Shown: positions 26,491 through 35,550, numbered from the stretch's first letter. The stretch is 64,000 bases of DNA from Thermodesulfovibrio aggregans (GCF_001514535.1 NZ_BCNO01000001.1:1073012-1137011), one strand, 5' to 3'. The notes: generated by a model from the letters alone, not told the origin. Made by a program: numbers and translations.

Positions 26491-27221
26491 ATTATCATAT
26501 TGGTACATCCGGCTGGCAATACGCACACTGGAGAGGAATTTTTTATCCTGCAGAATTAAAATATTCAGACTGGCTTTATTATTACTCCAAGTATTTCTCA
26601 ACAGTTGAGATTAATGTCACTTTTTACAGAGATGTAAGAACATCAACTTTTCAGAAATGGTATAATTCAACACCAAAAAATTTTCTATTTTCAGTTAAAC
26701 TTTCAAGACAGATAACACATTTTAAAAGACTTAAAGTTGACAAACTCTATATTGAAAGCTTTATTCAGAAGTATTCAACTTTAAAAGAAAAACTTGGAGT
26801 TATTCTAATTCAACTTCCTCCAGGATTAAAGTTTGACGAAACATTAGTTGATGATTTCATTTCTATGTTAGACAAAACCTATAAGTATACAATTGAAGTT
26901 AGAAATAAAACATTCATTCATGATAAATTTTTTGAAATTTTGAAACAAAACAACATTGCCTTTTGCATAGCAGATTCTGCTGGACGATTTCCCTATTATG
27001 AGGTAGTTACAGCAGATTTTATCTATGTTAGACTTCATGGCTCTCAGAGACTTTATGCTTCAGAATATACAGAGGAAGAGTTGAAAGAATGGGTTAGAAA
27101 GATTAACACATGGAATAAGCCTACATTTGTTTACTTTGACAATGATTATATGGGATACGCTGTGAAAAATGCATCAAGACTTAAAGAACTTCTTACTGAC
27201 ATTTCTCTTTTTCAAAAATAG
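26463..27221 (+). CDS. DUF72 (YecE-like) TIM-barrel protein
   Basis: A 252-residue protein with the DUF72 signature: YHIGTSGWQYAHWRGIFYPAEL, YSKYFSTVEINVTFYR, LGVILIQLPPG, YTIEVRNKTF, FIYVRLHGSQRLYASEYTEEEL and VYFDNDYMGYAVKNA. The fold is a TIM barrel and the function is unknown. It overlaps the epimerase gene upstream and the convergent VKOR gene downstream (29 bases). Confidence 0.88.
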   Translation: MEQALQRRLNYHIGTSGWQYAHWRGIFYPAELKYSDWLYYYSKYFSTVEINVTFYRDVRTSTFQKWYNSTPKNFLFSVKLSRQITHFKRLKVDKLYIESFIQKYSTLKEKLGVILIQLPPGLKFDETLVDDFISMLDKTYKYTIEVRNKTFIHDKFFEILKQNNIAFCIADSAGRFPYYEVVTADFIYVRLHGSQRLYASEYTEEELKEWVRKINTWNKPTFVYFDNDYMGYAVKNASRLKELLTDISLFQK

Positions 27222-27966
27222 GACAGAAACCTTCCTGAATATCTTTTTGAGAGATATTGCTTAGAAGATACTCTTTAATATTATCCTGCCCTATAATGAA
27301 TTTTTTTGTTGCCCCTTCATCACAGAATAGTACTGGAACATGCTGTATTTTCAAAGTTCTAAGAGCACCTGTAATTTCTTTTGCTTCAATAGCTTGAACT
27401 GAAATTGAATGAGTTTTACAGAACTGTATTACTTCTTCACAATGTTGACATTCCTTAGAATATATGAGAACGTACTGGGAAGAGGGAATCTGTCCAATTT
27501 CTGGATTTACAAAATAGGTTATGAGAAATATGCTAATAAAACAACTAAATGCATAGATTATTTCAAATCTTTTTCTAATAAGTCTAAATAAACAGCTTAA
27601 TAAAATAATTCCAAATACGGTAATACAAAAAATACAAAATTCTCTAACGACAAAGCTTTGAAAACCAAGTAAATAACCCTCTACAGACAAAGCTAAAATA
27701 AGAATACCGGAATGAAAATACTCAATCAATGGTTGAATTTTTGGAGGAAATTTATAAAGAGAAACAAAGATTAAAGTTATAAATAGCGCTAATCCTGAAA
27801 TAAGAAGGATAAGGTCTCCTCCTTTAACAAAGCTTTCAACAATTCTGCATCCTTGAGTAGTACAGATACTTTTACCGTGAATATGTAAAATAAATTCAGT
27901 TAATACAATTATAAAACCTGCAACATAAAATACTGGATAAAAATTGAGAATTTTAATTTTAGGCAT
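27193..27966 (-). CDS. Vitamin K epoxide reductase-family protein fused to a thioredoxin-like domain
   Basis: A 257-residue membrane protein from the ATG at 27966. An in-frame TTG at 27984 lies upstream of the -10 box and is unlikely. The VKOR part has four to five helices, the loop cysteines CTTQGC and the active-site CIFC in REFCIFCITVFGI. A soluble C-terminal domain carries CQHC (SKECQHCEEVIQF) in a thioredoxin/glutaredoxin-like fold. Such fusions oxidise periplasmic thiols in place of DsbB-DsbA. It probably supports folding of exported disulfide proteins, with electrons going to quinone. Confidence 0.85.
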   Translation of the reverse strand: MPKIKILNFYPVFYVAGFIIVLTEFILHIHGKSICTTQGCRIVESFVKGGDLILLISGLALFITLIFVSLYKFPPKIQPLIEYFHSGILILALSVEGYLLGFQSFVVREFCIFCITVFGIILLSCLFRLIRKRFEIIYAFSCFISIFLITYFVNPEIGQIPSSQYVLIYSKECQHCEEVIQFCKTHSISVQAIEAKEITGALRTLKIQHVPVLFCDEGATKKFIIGQDNIKEYLLSNISQKDIQEGFCPIFEKEKCQ

Positions 27967-27972
27967 AACTTT

Positions 27973-27981
27973 AATATACCA
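27973..27981 (-). promoter_or_regulatory. Extended -10 promoter of the VKOR gene
   Basis: On the minus strand TGG-TATATT is followed by 6 bases and the ATG at 27966. No Shine-Dalgarno is present. This implies a leaderless mRNA. Confidence 0.5.
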
Positions 27982-28028
27982 CAATGGAGCATTATTTATA
28001 AAAGTTTCTATAGCTTATACTTAGTGCA

Positions 28029-28056
28029 TTGACAAAGAGAAATGTTTTATGATAAT
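28029..28056 (+). promoter_or_regulatory. Promoter of the small coiled-coil gene and tRNA pair
   Basis: TTGACA (28029-28034), a 16-base spacer and GATAAT (28051-28056). The ATG at 28064 is 7 bases further on. The earlier in-frame ATG at 28049 lies within the promoter and would not be transcribed. Confidence 0.6.
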
Positions 28057-28063
28057 TTTTTAC

Positions 28064-28297
28064 ATGTTATCCTTCTTAAAAAAATGGAAGAAGAAAAGGG
28101 AGCTTAAAAAAATCAATAAGCTCATAAAAGAATTTGAAGAGATGAGAGAAAATTTATTGAAAAAAGCTGAAGCACTTGAAGAATTTGCAAATAGAAGGAT
28201 AAAAGAGTTAGAATTAAAATTAGACAATATGGAACAGCAATTAGAGGTCTTTGAGAAAATTATAGATTCTCTTGATCCTAAAAAAAGAGTTAATTAA
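28064..28297 (+). CDS. Small coiled-coil protein, unknown function
   Basis: A 77-residue protein. A short N-terminal hydrophobic/basic segment (LSFLKKWKKKRELKK) is followed by one long charged helix with heptad-like hydrophobics (INKLIKEFEEMRENLLKKAEALEEFANRRIKELELKLDNMEQQLEVFEKII). No family is recognised. The start was chosen from the promoter position. It ends 2 bases before tRNA-Gly, so it is probably co-transcribed with the two tRNAs. Confidence 0.6.
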   Translation: MLSFLKKWKKKRELKKINKLIKEFEEMRENLLKKAEALEEFANRRIKELELKLDNMEQQLEVFEKIIDSLDPKKRVN

Positions 28298-28299
28298 AT

Positions 28300-28372
28300 G
28301 CGGGTGTAGCTCAGCTGGTAGAGCACAACCTTGCCAAGGTTGGGGTCACGGGTTCGAATCCCGCCACCCGCT
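28300..28372 (+). tRNA. tRNA-Gly (GCC)
   Basis: A full cloverleaf: acceptor GCGGGTG paired with CACCCGC, a D arm with AGCTCAGCTGGTAGAGC, the anticodon loop TTGCCAA with anticodon GCC, and a T arm with GGTTCGAATCC. No CCA is encoded. It lies 2 bases after a small protein gene and 10 bases before tRNA-Cys. Confidence 0.95.
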
Positions 28373-28382
28373 TTTTTTTATT

Positions 28383-28455
28383 GGCGACGTACCCAAGCGG
28401 CTAAGGGAGCGGTCTGCAAAACCGCCATGCGCCGGTTCGAATCCGGCCGTCGCCT
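28383..28455 (+). tRNA. tRNA-Cys (GCA)
   Basis: Acceptor GGCGACG pairs with CGTCGCC. The anticodon stem GCGGT/ACCGC holds loop CTGCAAA with anticodon GCA. The T arm is GCCGGTTCGAATCCGGC. Discriminator base U is the tRNA-Cys identity element. No CCA is encoded. Confidence 0.94.
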
Positions 28456-28515
28456 TAAATTTTTTATTTTAGAGAACAGCAAAAAATTATTAAAAAATAA
28501 AAGAGATTTTTTAAT

Positions 28516-29358
28516 TTGAGACCTCTTGGCGTTCATACTTCAATTAAAAACACTTTAATTAATTCCATAGAAGAAGCTGTTCAGCTTCAATGTACAACAT
28601 TTCAGATATTTCTTCATAGTCCCAGGATCTGGGAAATTCCAGAGTATGAAGAACAAGTTATTGATGAGTTTAAAAGACTTAGAAAACTTCATGGATTGAA
28701 TCCTTTAGTTATTCATGCCTCTTATCTGATAAATCTTATCTCATCAAAACCAAAGACAATTGCCTCTTCAAGATATCTTTTAAAAAGAGAAGTCTTAATG
28801 GCAGATGCTCTGGGTGCAGACTATTATGTAATTCATTTAAAGGACAACAAAGATATGGACAAGGATGAGATTTATGCTAAAACTAAAGAAGGTTTCAGCA
28901 AAATAGGAAAGCTTGAAAAATGTAAAATTCTCATAGAAAATACAGCAAAAAGTAAAATAACATCTCAGATTCCTGATTTGATTGAAACACTTCAAAAAAT
29001 TGAAAGTGAAAACATTGGCGGAATTTGTATTGACACCTGTCATCTTTTTGCAGCCGGATATGATATATCTGGCGAAGATGGAATATCAAAGTTTATTGAA
29101 GAGGTTTTTCAATCTGGCTCTTTTGGTTTAATTAAGTTAATCCATCTTAACGATTCAAAAGCACCTGCAGGTTCTGGAATTGACAGGCACGAACATATTG
29201 GAAAAGGGCACATTGGAATATCAGGCTTTGAAAGATTTTTAAAGATAAAAGAACTCTCCAATGTGCCTTTAATTCTCGAGACACCTAAAAAATCTCCTGA
29301 AGATGATTTAAAAAATCTCAATGCTGTAAGAGAAATCCTCAGGAAGTTAGAATCCTGA
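28516..29358 (+). CDS. nfo: Endonuclease IV (AP endonuclease)
   Basis: A 280-residue TIM-barrel DNA repair enzyme that cuts at abasic sites using three Zn ions. Seen: [93 protein letters not shown] and LILETPK, which together supply the zinc-binding His, Asp and Glu residues. The start is TTG at 28516, with only a weak AAAGAGA upstream. It follows the tRNA pair and overlaps the convergent purC by 20 bases. Confidence 0.93.
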   Translation: MRPLGVHTSIKNTLINSIEEAVQLQCTTFQIFLHSPRIWEIPEYEEQVIDEFKRLRKLHGLNPLVIHASYLINLISSKPKTIASSRYLLKREVLMADALGADYYVIHLKDNKDMDKDEIYAKTKEGFSKIGKLEKCKILIENTAKSKITSQIPDLIETLQKIESENIGGICIDTCHLFAAGYDISGEDGISKFIEEVFQSGSFGLIKLIHLNDSKAPAGSGIDRHEHIGKGHIGISGFERFLKIKELSNVPLILETPKKSPEDDLKNLNAVREILRKLES

Positions 29359-30217
29359 ATATTTCTTCATATCTTTCAGCAGTCTTTTTTACAATTTCAT
29401 CTGGTAATGGTGGTGCAGGTGGCTTTTTGTCCCAGTTTATAGAAATTAAATAATCTCTTACAATTTGCTTATCATAGCTGTCCTGAGGTTTTCCTGGTAC
29501 ATAATTTTTCACTGCCCAGAATCTTGATGAATCAGGTGTTAAAAGTTCGTCAATTAGTATGAGTTGTTCATTATAAAAACCAAATTCCATTTTTGTATCA
29601 GCAATTATAATACCCTTTTTTTCTGCGATTTCAGATGCCTTTTTATAGATTGAAATTGATATGTCTTTTATTTTTTTAGCTACTTCTTCGCCAAGAATTT
29701 TCACAGTTTCATCAAAACTTATATTTATATCATGTCCCTTTTCAGCCTTTGTGCTTGGTGTGTAAATCGGCTCAGGAAGTTTTTGAGATTCCACAAGCCC
29801 CTCAGGAAGTTTAATTCCACAAATCATGCCTGTTTTCTGATAATCCTTCCATCCTGAACCAGTTATATATCCACGGACTATGCATTCTACAGGAAGAGGT
29901 TTTGCTTTTTTTACAAGCATACTTCTTCCTTCTAGAATATCTTTATATTTTCTAAGAGGTTCGGGAAATTCATCTACATTAGCTGAAACAATATGATTTT
30001 CAATTATGTCTTTTACCATATTAAACCAGAATAGAGAAATTTGCGTTAACACCTTTCCCTTACCTGGAATTCCTGTTGGAAGCACTACATCAAAAGCAGA
30101 AACTCTGTCTGTCGCCACAATTAAAAGATAGTCTCCTACTTCATAAATATCTCTTACTTTCCCTCTTCTGAGAAATTTAACACCTTCAATATTTGTTTCA
30201 AGAACAATGTTTCCCAT
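29339..30217 (-). CDS. purC: SAICAR synthetase (purine biosynthesis)
   Basis: A 292-residue enzyme joining aspartate to CAIR with ATP. Seen: [33 protein letters not shown] at the N-terminus, [21 protein letters not shown] and [28 protein letters not shown]. It belongs to the longer type of the family (about 290-300 residues). It follows thiD on the same strand with a 14-base gap and faces nfo. Confidence 0.96.
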   Translation of the reverse strand: MGNIVLETNIEGVKFLRRGKVRDIYEVGDYLLIVATDRVSAFDVVLPTGIPGKGKVLTQISLFWFNMVKDIIENHIVSANVDEFPEPLRKYKDILEGRSMLVKKAKPLPVECIVRGYITGSGWKDYQKTGMICGIKLPEGLVESQKLPEPIYTPSTKAEKGHDINISFDETVKILGEEVAKKIKDISISIYKKASEIAEKKGIIIADTKMEFGFYNEQLILIDELLTPDSSRFWAVKNYVPGKPQDSYDKQIVRDYLISINWDKKPPAPPLPDEIVKKTAERYEEIFRILTS

Positions 30218-30231
30218 GTTTTCCTCCTAAA

Positions 30232-30999
30232 TTATATTTTCAATAAACGCATACCTTTCCCTAACTTCAGGGAATTTATGATAGCATTTTTAACAAAATT
30301 TTTTGCAGCCTTAAAAGCCTCTTTGGGTTCATAATTAAGACATAAAAAAGACAGAAAAGCAGAAGAAAAAGCACATCCAGTTCCATGAAACTCGCCTGGA
30401 TATTTTTCGCTTTCTATTTTATAAAAATTTTTCCCATCGTAAAGTATATCAATTGCTTTTTCCTCAAGATGTCCTCCTTTGATTATAGCAAAATTTGATC
30501 CAAGTTGATAAAGTTTTTCTGAAGCTCTATAAACATCCTCTATTTTTTCAATCTTTACTTCTGTGAGTGTCTCTGCCTCAGGAATGTTTGCTGTAACAGC
30601 AATTGAGAGAGGAATGAGTTCTTCTTTTAAAATTTTTAACGCATTGTTTTCTATTAATTTTGCTCCCAAAGTAGAGGTAATTACAGGATCAATTACAAGA
30701 TTTTTTATATTGAATTTTTTTATTTTTTCGACTATGCACTGTAAAGCTTCTTTACTGTAAAGCATTCCTGTTTTTGCTCCAAATGGTTTTATATCTTTTA
30801 AGAGAACTTCAAACTGGGCTTCTATAACTTCTGGAGGCACAGGATGGGTTAAAACAAACTCTGATGTACTTTGGGCAGTAACAGCAGTTAGGATACTCAA
30901 TCCATAGATGTCAAGGGAATAAAAAACTTTTAAATCCAACTGGATTCCTGCTCCAGATGTAGGATCAGAAGCTCCTATTGTTAAAGCTGTTTTCATCAT
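30232..30999 (-). CDS. thiD: Hydroxymethylpyrimidine (phosphate) kinase
   Basis: A 255-residue ribokinase-like enzyme of thiamine synthesis. Seen: TIGASDPTSGAGIQLDLKVF, GLSILTAVTAQST, GAKTGMLYS, VIDPVITSTLGAKL, TANIPEAETLT and GEFHGTGCAFSSAFLSFL with the catalytic Asp/Cys-loop context at the C-terminus. Its start overlaps the stop of the yihY-like gene by 4 bases. No thiamine riboswitch is visible nearby. Confidence 0.92.
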   Translation of the reverse strand: MMKTALTIGASDPTSGAGIQLDLKVFYSLDIYGLSILTAVTAQSTSEFVLTHPVPPEVIEAQFEVLLKDIKPFGAKTGMLYSKEALQCIVEKIKKFNIKNLVIDPVITSTLGAKLIENNALKILKEELIPLSIAVTANIPEAETLTEVKIEKIEDVYRASEKLYQLGSNFAIIKGGHLEEKAIDILYDGKNFYKIESEKYPGEFHGTGCAFSSAFLSFLCLNYEPKEAFKAAKNFVKNAIINSLKLGKGMRLLKI

Positions 31000-31793
31000 T
31001 TTTTCTCTATATTTTTAATTAGTTCTGCACCATAAAGAAAAACCGCCCATCCATAAAAAAGCCACATAAGAAGAGCAAGAAAGGTTGATACAGAGCCATA
31101 GAGAGAGCCTATTTTAATAATTTTTAAAACATAAAAAGCAAAAACATATTTAGCTATCTCTATCAATACTGTTGTTACTGCTGCTCCTGTTAGAATTGAA
31201 GAGAGTTTAATTTTTTTATTAGGCAGAATTTTATAAAGTAAGCTTGCTATAACAAACATTAACAGGAAAGGAAGAATGTGTTTAAGAAAGAAAATAAGCA
31301 GGGTCTTCAATCCAGAAAACTCTGGAGGCTGGAAAACTCTGATAAGATATGTTAGGGCAAATGAAGCTGCCACTGTAAATGTAATAAGAAGTATTATAAA
31401 GAATGACATTGCAATAGATGCCAGAAAATGTCTTTTTTTAGGAGTTCTAAAAATTTTGTTTAGAGAAAACTCAACTGCTGTAAAAAGCTGTAAAGAAAAA
31501 ATACCATAAAGTATAATAGAAATACTGCTTACTTCTTTTGAGGCTAAAATATTTCTTAGTTCCTTAATCATCTGTAATTCTATTGCAGGGAAAAATGCAA
31601 TTAATTTAGAGTACACGAATCTTACAACTCTCTCTTCCTGCATAATATTAACTAAAACATTGACAATAAACATGCTTAAAGGAATGATTGAAAGGATTGA
31701 AAAAAATGCAAGGGAGGAGCTCAAAAAGACTCCTTCATCATTGTAGAAATCCTTAAAACTTACAATAAAAGCTCTTGGAAGTTTTGTAATCAT
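30996..31793 (-). CDS. YihY/UPF0761 family inner-membrane protein
   Basis: A 265-residue polytopic protein with about six hydrophobic segments: FLSSSLAFFSILSIIPLSMFIVNVLV, ISIILYGIFSLQLFTAVEFSLNKIF, and FLALLMWLFYGWAVFLYGAELIK at the end. This is the YihY family, formerly mislabelled RNase BN. Function is unknown. Its start overlaps the stop of the amidohydrolase gene and its stop overlaps thiD. Confidence 0.88.
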   Translation of the reverse strand: MITKLPRAFIVSFKDFYNDEGVFLSSSLAFFSILSIIPLSMFIVNVLVNIMQEERVVRFVYSKLIAFFPAIELQMIKELRNILASKEVSSISIILYGIFSLQLFTAVEFSLNKIFRTPKKRHFLASIAMSFFIILLITFTVAASFALTYLIRVFQPPEFSGLKTLLIFFLKHILPFLLMFVIASLLYKILPNKKIKLSSILTGAAVTTVLIEIAKYVFAFYVLKIIKIGSLYGSVSTFLALLMWLFYGWAVFLYGAELIKNIEKK

Positions 31794-32578
31794 TTGAGTA
31801 GAATTTCAGCATTGATATAGTAGATTTTGTCTAATAACTCTTCAGAAAGACCAAGTTTTTTGAGATTCTCTATTTCCTTACCCTGGTCTGCCCAGGGAGA
31901 ATCAGTTCCAAATAGTATGTAATTTTCTGGATGTTTGAGAATTAATTCTTTGATTTTTTCATCAGGTATCCATCCAAAGGAAAAAGAGATTTCCATGTAT
32001 ATTGGTTTTCCTATCATTAATTTTTCCACCTCATCCCACTGTTTCCATGCTCCAAGATGTGTAGCTACAAATTTGAGTTTAGGAAAATGATTTATAACAT
32101 TCATTATTCTTGATGGAGAAGCAATATTCCACTCAGGAAAGGCTATATCATAACCACAGTGCATCACAATTAAAAGGTCATTTTCAATCAATGCTTCATA
32201 AATAGGATAGACTTTTTCATCATCAATGGCAAAGTCCTGATAAAAAGGATGCATTTTTATTCCATAAAAACCTTCTTTTTTGATTAGCCTAATATGTTCT
32301 TTTAAATTCTTATCTTCAGGATGAATAGATGGCAAAGGAATAATTCTATCAGAGCGAATTTTATCACTCCATTTAAGAATTGAGTTAAACTGTTCTGGTC
32401 TTGTAGCAATATTACATATAACGGATTTTGTTACATGATTTTTATCCATTGACCGAAGAAGGTCATCCAATGTTCCATTAAGAACAGCTTTGACTTTACT
32501 GTTTTCTTCAAGTTTTTTTATTGCTCTTTCTGCAATCTCATCTGGGAAGGCATGAGTATGAAAATCAATTATTTGCAT
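31790..32578 (-). CDS. Amidohydrolase 2-family metal-dependent hydrolase
   Basis: A 262-residue TIM-barrel protein: DFHTHAFPDE (metal-binding HxH), YGIKMHPFYQD, LIVMHCGYD, KFVATHLGAWKQW and ILFGTDSPWADQG (catalytic Asp). These fit the ACMSD-like/amidohydrolase 2 branch. The substrate is unknown. The promoter sits directly upstream of the ATG, with no Shine-Dalgarno. Confidence 0.82.
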   Translation of the reverse strand: MQIIDFHTHAFPDEIAERAIKKLEENSKVKAVLNGTLDDLLRSMDKNHVTKSVICNIATRPEQFNSILKWSDKIRSDRIIPLPSIHPEDKNLKEHIRLIKKEGFYGIKMHPFYQDFAIDDEKVYPIYEALIENDLLIVMHCGYDIAFPEWNIASPSRIMNVINHFPKLKFVATHLGAWKQWDEVEKLMIGKPIYMEISFSFGWIPDEKIKELILKHPENYILFGTDSPWADQGKEIENLKKLGLSEELLDKIYYINAEILLK

Positions 32579-32587
32579 AAGTCTTAT

Positions 32588-32616
32588 TTTATCGTTAAAA
32601 AAAATGAATTTGTCAA
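32588..32616 (-). promoter_or_regulatory. Promoter of the amidohydrolase-yihY-thiD-purC operon
   Basis: On the minus strand TTGACA (32616-32611), a 17-base spacer and GATAAA (32593-32588). The ATG at 32578 follows after 9 bases, leaving a leader of only a few bases and no Shine-Dalgarno. Confidence 0.6.
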
Positions 32617-32678
32617 CGATGTTTCTCTAAGCATATCTTTTTTGTTATATTTAATTATCTCATTTTGTGAGGTGAGTT

Positions 32679-33881
32679 ATGGATATATCATCATTGATTC
32701 AGAAAAATGATAGGAAGATAATTTTTATAATTCTTGATGGAATAGGTGGACTTCCTGTAAATGGAAAAACAGAGCTTGAGGCAGCAAACAAACCAAACCT
32801 TGACGCCCTTGCAAGAGTTTCTGCCTGTGGTATGCATATTCCTGTGGCTTATGGAATAACACCTGGAAGTGGTCCTGGCCATTTTGGAGTTTTTGGATAC
32901 GATCCTCTAAAGTATGAAATCGGAAGAGGTGTTCTTGAAGCACTGGGACTTGGTATAGAACTTCAAAAAACAGATGTTGCATTAAGATGTAATTATGCTA
33001 CGCTAAAAGATGATATAATTGTTGACAGAAGAGCAGGAAGAATACCAACAGAGAAAAATATAGAGCTTACAGCAAAATTATCAGAGCAGATTAAAGAAAT
33101 TGATGATGTTAAAATTATTTTAAAACCGGGAAAGGAACACAGATTTTGCCTTGTAATGCGTTTTCCTAAAAACATTACTGAAAAACAGGCAATGGTTACA
33201 GATACAGATCCGCAAAAGGAAGGAAAACCTCCGGCACAACCAATTCCTTTGAACGAGGAATCAAGAGAAGTTTCAGAGATAGCAAAAAAATTCATTGAAA
33301 GAGCAAGAGAAATTCTTAAGAATGAAGAAAAGGCAAACTATGTTTTATTAAGAGGTTTTTCTGCTCTTCCCCATATTCCTTCCTTTGAAGAAAAATACAG
33401 ACTCAAAGCTTGTTCCATAGCAGTATATCCCATGTATCGTGGAATTACAAGACTTCTTGGAATGGAGACTTTGTCAGTAGAAGGTGATATAAAGGAAGAA
33501 GTGGAAACTCTGAAAAAAGTTTATAAAGACTATGATTTTGTTTTTGTTCACATTAAAAAGATTGATTCTTTTGGTGAAGATGGAAACTTTGAAGGTAAGG
33601 TAAAGAAAATTGAAGAATTTGACAACTACTTGCCTGAGATTGTCTCATTGAATCCTGATACACTGGTTATTACAGGGGATCACAGCACTCCAAGTTTACT
33701 TAAAGCTCATAGCTGGCATCCTGTGCCTCTGCTGATTAACTCGCCCTATGTACTTGGTGGATTGGTTAATGGATTTACAGAAAGAGAATGCTTTAAAGGA
33801 GAACTTGGAATAATTCCAGCTACAGCAATTATGCCTTTGGTTCTTGCCAATACTTTGAGGTTGAGGAAGTTTGGAGCATGA
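32679..33881 (+). CDS. apgM: 2,3-bisphosphoglycerate-independent phosphoglycerate mutase, archaeal type
   Basis: A 400-residue alkaline-phosphatase-superfamily enzyme interconverting 2- and 3-phosphoglycerate. Seen: IIFIILDGIGGLPVNGKTELEAA (metal Asp), ITPGSGPGHFGVFGYDP (catalytic Ser region), YNFATL-like RCNYATLKDDIIVDRRAGRIP and VITGDHSTPSLLKAHSWHPVPLLI. This is the ApgM form (about 400 residues), not the longer GpmI. A GAGGTGAG Shine-Dalgarno precedes the ATG, and an extended -10 TGT-TATATT lies about 32 bases upstream. It ends overlapping the next gene by 4 bases. Confidence 0.93.
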   Translation: MDISSLIQKNDRKIIFIILDGIGGLPVNGKTELEAANKPNLDALARVSACGMHIPVAYGITPGSGPGHFGVFGYDPLKYEIGRGVLEALGLGIELQKTDVALRCNYATLKDDIIVDRRAGRIPTEKNIELTAKLSEQIKEIDDVKIILKPGKEHRFCLVMRFPKNITEKQAMVTDTDPQKEGKPPAQPIPLNEESREVSEIAKKFIERAREILKNEEKANYVLLRGFSALPHIPSFEEKYRLKACSIAVYPMYRGITRLLGMETLSVEGDIKEEVETLKKVYKDYDFVFVHIKKIDSFGEDGNFEGKVKKIEEFDNYLPEIVSLNPDTLVITGDHSTPSLLKAHSWHPVPLLINSPYVLGGLVNGFTERECFKGELGIIPATAIMPLVLANTLRLRKFGA

Positions 33882-35227
33882 TTGACAGCCACTGCCATCT
33901 TGAGATGTTTAAAGAGGAACTTTCCGATGTAGTAAGGCGTGCCTATGATTCAGGAGTTAGCACTATTGTCACAGTTGCTTCAGATGTTGAAAGTCTTGAT
34001 GAAGTAGTAAAAATTGCAGAACAATATCCGATGGTTTATGCAACAGTGGGAATTCATCCTCATGATGCAAAGGATTTTAACGATAAAGTTTTGAAAAAAA
34101 TATTTGAACTTAGTAGACACCCGAAGGTCATTGCAATAGGAGAAATAGGACTTGATTATCACTATGACAATTCTCCAAGAGAAGCTCAAAAATCCGCTTT
34201 TGTCCGTCAGCTTGAACTTGCACGGGATTTAGGATTACCTGTAGTAGTCCATTCAAGAGAAGCCTTTGATGATACAATAAAGATTTTGAAAGAATCAGGT
34301 GTCAGTCGAGGAGTTTTGCATTGTTTTAGTGGAAATCTGTCGCAAGCAAAAAAAGCTATTGAACTTGGATTTTTAATATCAATCTCTGGAGTTGTTACTT
34401 TTAAAAATGCAAAGAAAATTAAAGAAGTTGCTCAGTTTGTGCCTGATGATTATCTATTAATTGAGACAGATGCACCATATCTTGCTCCTGAGCCAATGAG
34501 AGGAAAAGGAAATGAACCTGCTTTTTTAATTTACACAGCCAGAGAATTGGCAGAATTAAGAGGAGTAACAGTTGAAGATATTGACAGAATAACTACTGTA
34601 AACACTTACAAACTTTTTCAAATTGGAAACCTTCCCAAAGGTGAGATTGCTTACAAAATAAGAGATACTCTTTATTTAAATGTAACAAATAGATGCACAA
34701 ATGTGTGCAGATTCTGTGTGAGATTTCACACTGACTATGTAAAAGGACACAATTTAAGACTAGAGAGAGAGCCTTCATCAGCAGAACTCATAGAGGCAAT
34801 AGGAGATCCTAAGAATTACAAGGAAATTGTCTTTTGCGGCTATGGTGAGCCATTTTTAAGGCTTGATTTAATTAAAGAGGTTGCAAAATGGATAAAAGAG
34901 CATGGCGGCAGAGTGAGAATAAATACAAACGGACAGGGAAATTTAATTCATGATCGAAAGATTTTGCCAGAACTTGCAGGTCTTATTGATTCTATTTCAA
35001 TAAGTTTAAATGCACAGGATAAAGAAACTTACAACAGAATATGTAATCCCGCAAATCCCGATGCCTATGAAGCTGTGATTGAATTTATAAAAGATGCCAA
35101 AGAATTTGTCCCTAAGGTGCAGGTGACTGTTGTAGATGTTAGAGAGGTTGATTTAAAAAAATGTGAAGAACTTGCAAACTCTTTGGGTGTTAGTTTTAAA
35201 ATACGGCATCTTGATCAGGTTGGATAG
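33878..35227 (+). CDS. TatD-family nuclease fused to a radical SAM domain
   Basis: A 449-residue fusion. Residues 1-255 are a complete TatD hydrolase: IDSHCHLEM (H5, H7), GIHPHDAKD, AIGEIGLDYHYD, VVVHSREAFDD, HCFSG and LIETDAPYLAPEP. Residues about 262-449 are a compact radical SAM domain (DTLYLNVTNRCTNVCRFC, CxxxCxxC at 273, 277, 280) with FCGYGEPFLRLD and RINTNGQGN. TatD-linked radical SAM proteins are a known family, usually separate or fused like this, with unknown substrate. No extra FeS (SPASM) domain is seen. It lies between apgM and a small coiled-coil gene. Confidence 0.9.
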   Translation: MIDSHCHLEMFKEELSDVVRRAYDSGVSTIVTVASDVESLDEVVKIAEQYPMVYATVGIHPHDAKDFNDKVLKKIFELSRHPKVIAIGEIGLDYHYDNSPREAQKSAFVRQLELARDLGLPVVVHSREAFDDTIKILKESGVSRGVLHCFSGNLSQAKKAIELGFLISISGVVTFKNAKKIKEVAQFVPDDYLLIETDAPYLAPEPMRGKGNEPAFLIYTARELAELRGVTVEDIDRITTVNTYKLFQIGNLPKGEIAYKIRDTLYLNVTNRCTNVCRFCVRFHTDYVKGHNLRLEREPSSAELIEAIGDPKNYKEIVFCGYGEPFLRLDLIKEVAKWIKEHGGRVRINTNGQGNLIHDRKILPELAGLIDSISISLNAQDKETYNRICNPANPDAYEAVIEFIKDAKEFVPKVQVTVVDVREVDLKKCEELANSLGVSFKIRHLDQVG

Positions 35228-35229
35228 AA

Positions 35230-35550
35230 ATGCTTGAGACAATTAAGCGAGATTTCTTACAGGGGCTTAAAACATTTAAGTTCTGGGCTCAGGTTCTCTC
35301 TGAAAGAGTGAAGATTGAAATCAATGTTTTAAAACTTATTAGTGAAATGAATAAACTTAATACAAAAAGAGATGCCTTTCTCAAATCAATTGGTAAAGAA
35401 ATATATGATGCATGGGCAACTGATTTAAATATTAAAGAAAGTGAAAAAATATCAAGCTTAGTAAGACAAGTAAAAGAAGTAGAAACTCAGATAGAGGAGA
35501 TAAAGAAAAGATTAAGTGATCTTGAGGACCTCAGTAAGTGGAAGTTCTGA
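35230..35550 (+). CDS. Small helical protein, unknown function
   Basis: A 106-residue, mostly alpha-helical, charged protein (VKIEINVLKLISEMNKLNTKRDAFLKSIGKEIYDAW, then VKEVETQIEEIKKRLSDLEDL). A C-terminal coiled coil is likely. No family is recognised. It starts 2 bases after the TatD-radical SAM gene and overlaps the prepilin peptidase by 13 bases, so it is in an operon with both. Confidence 0.75.
   Translation: MLETIKRDFLQGLKTFKFWAQVLSERVKIEINVLKLISEMNKLNTKRDAFLKSIGKEIYDAWATDLNIKESEKISSLVRQVKEVETQIEEIKKRLSDLEDLSKWKF

Noticed and set aside
28049-28297. Small coiled-coil gene starting at 28049
   Set aside because: That ATG lies inside the promoter, between the -35 and -10 boxes, and would not be in the mRNA.
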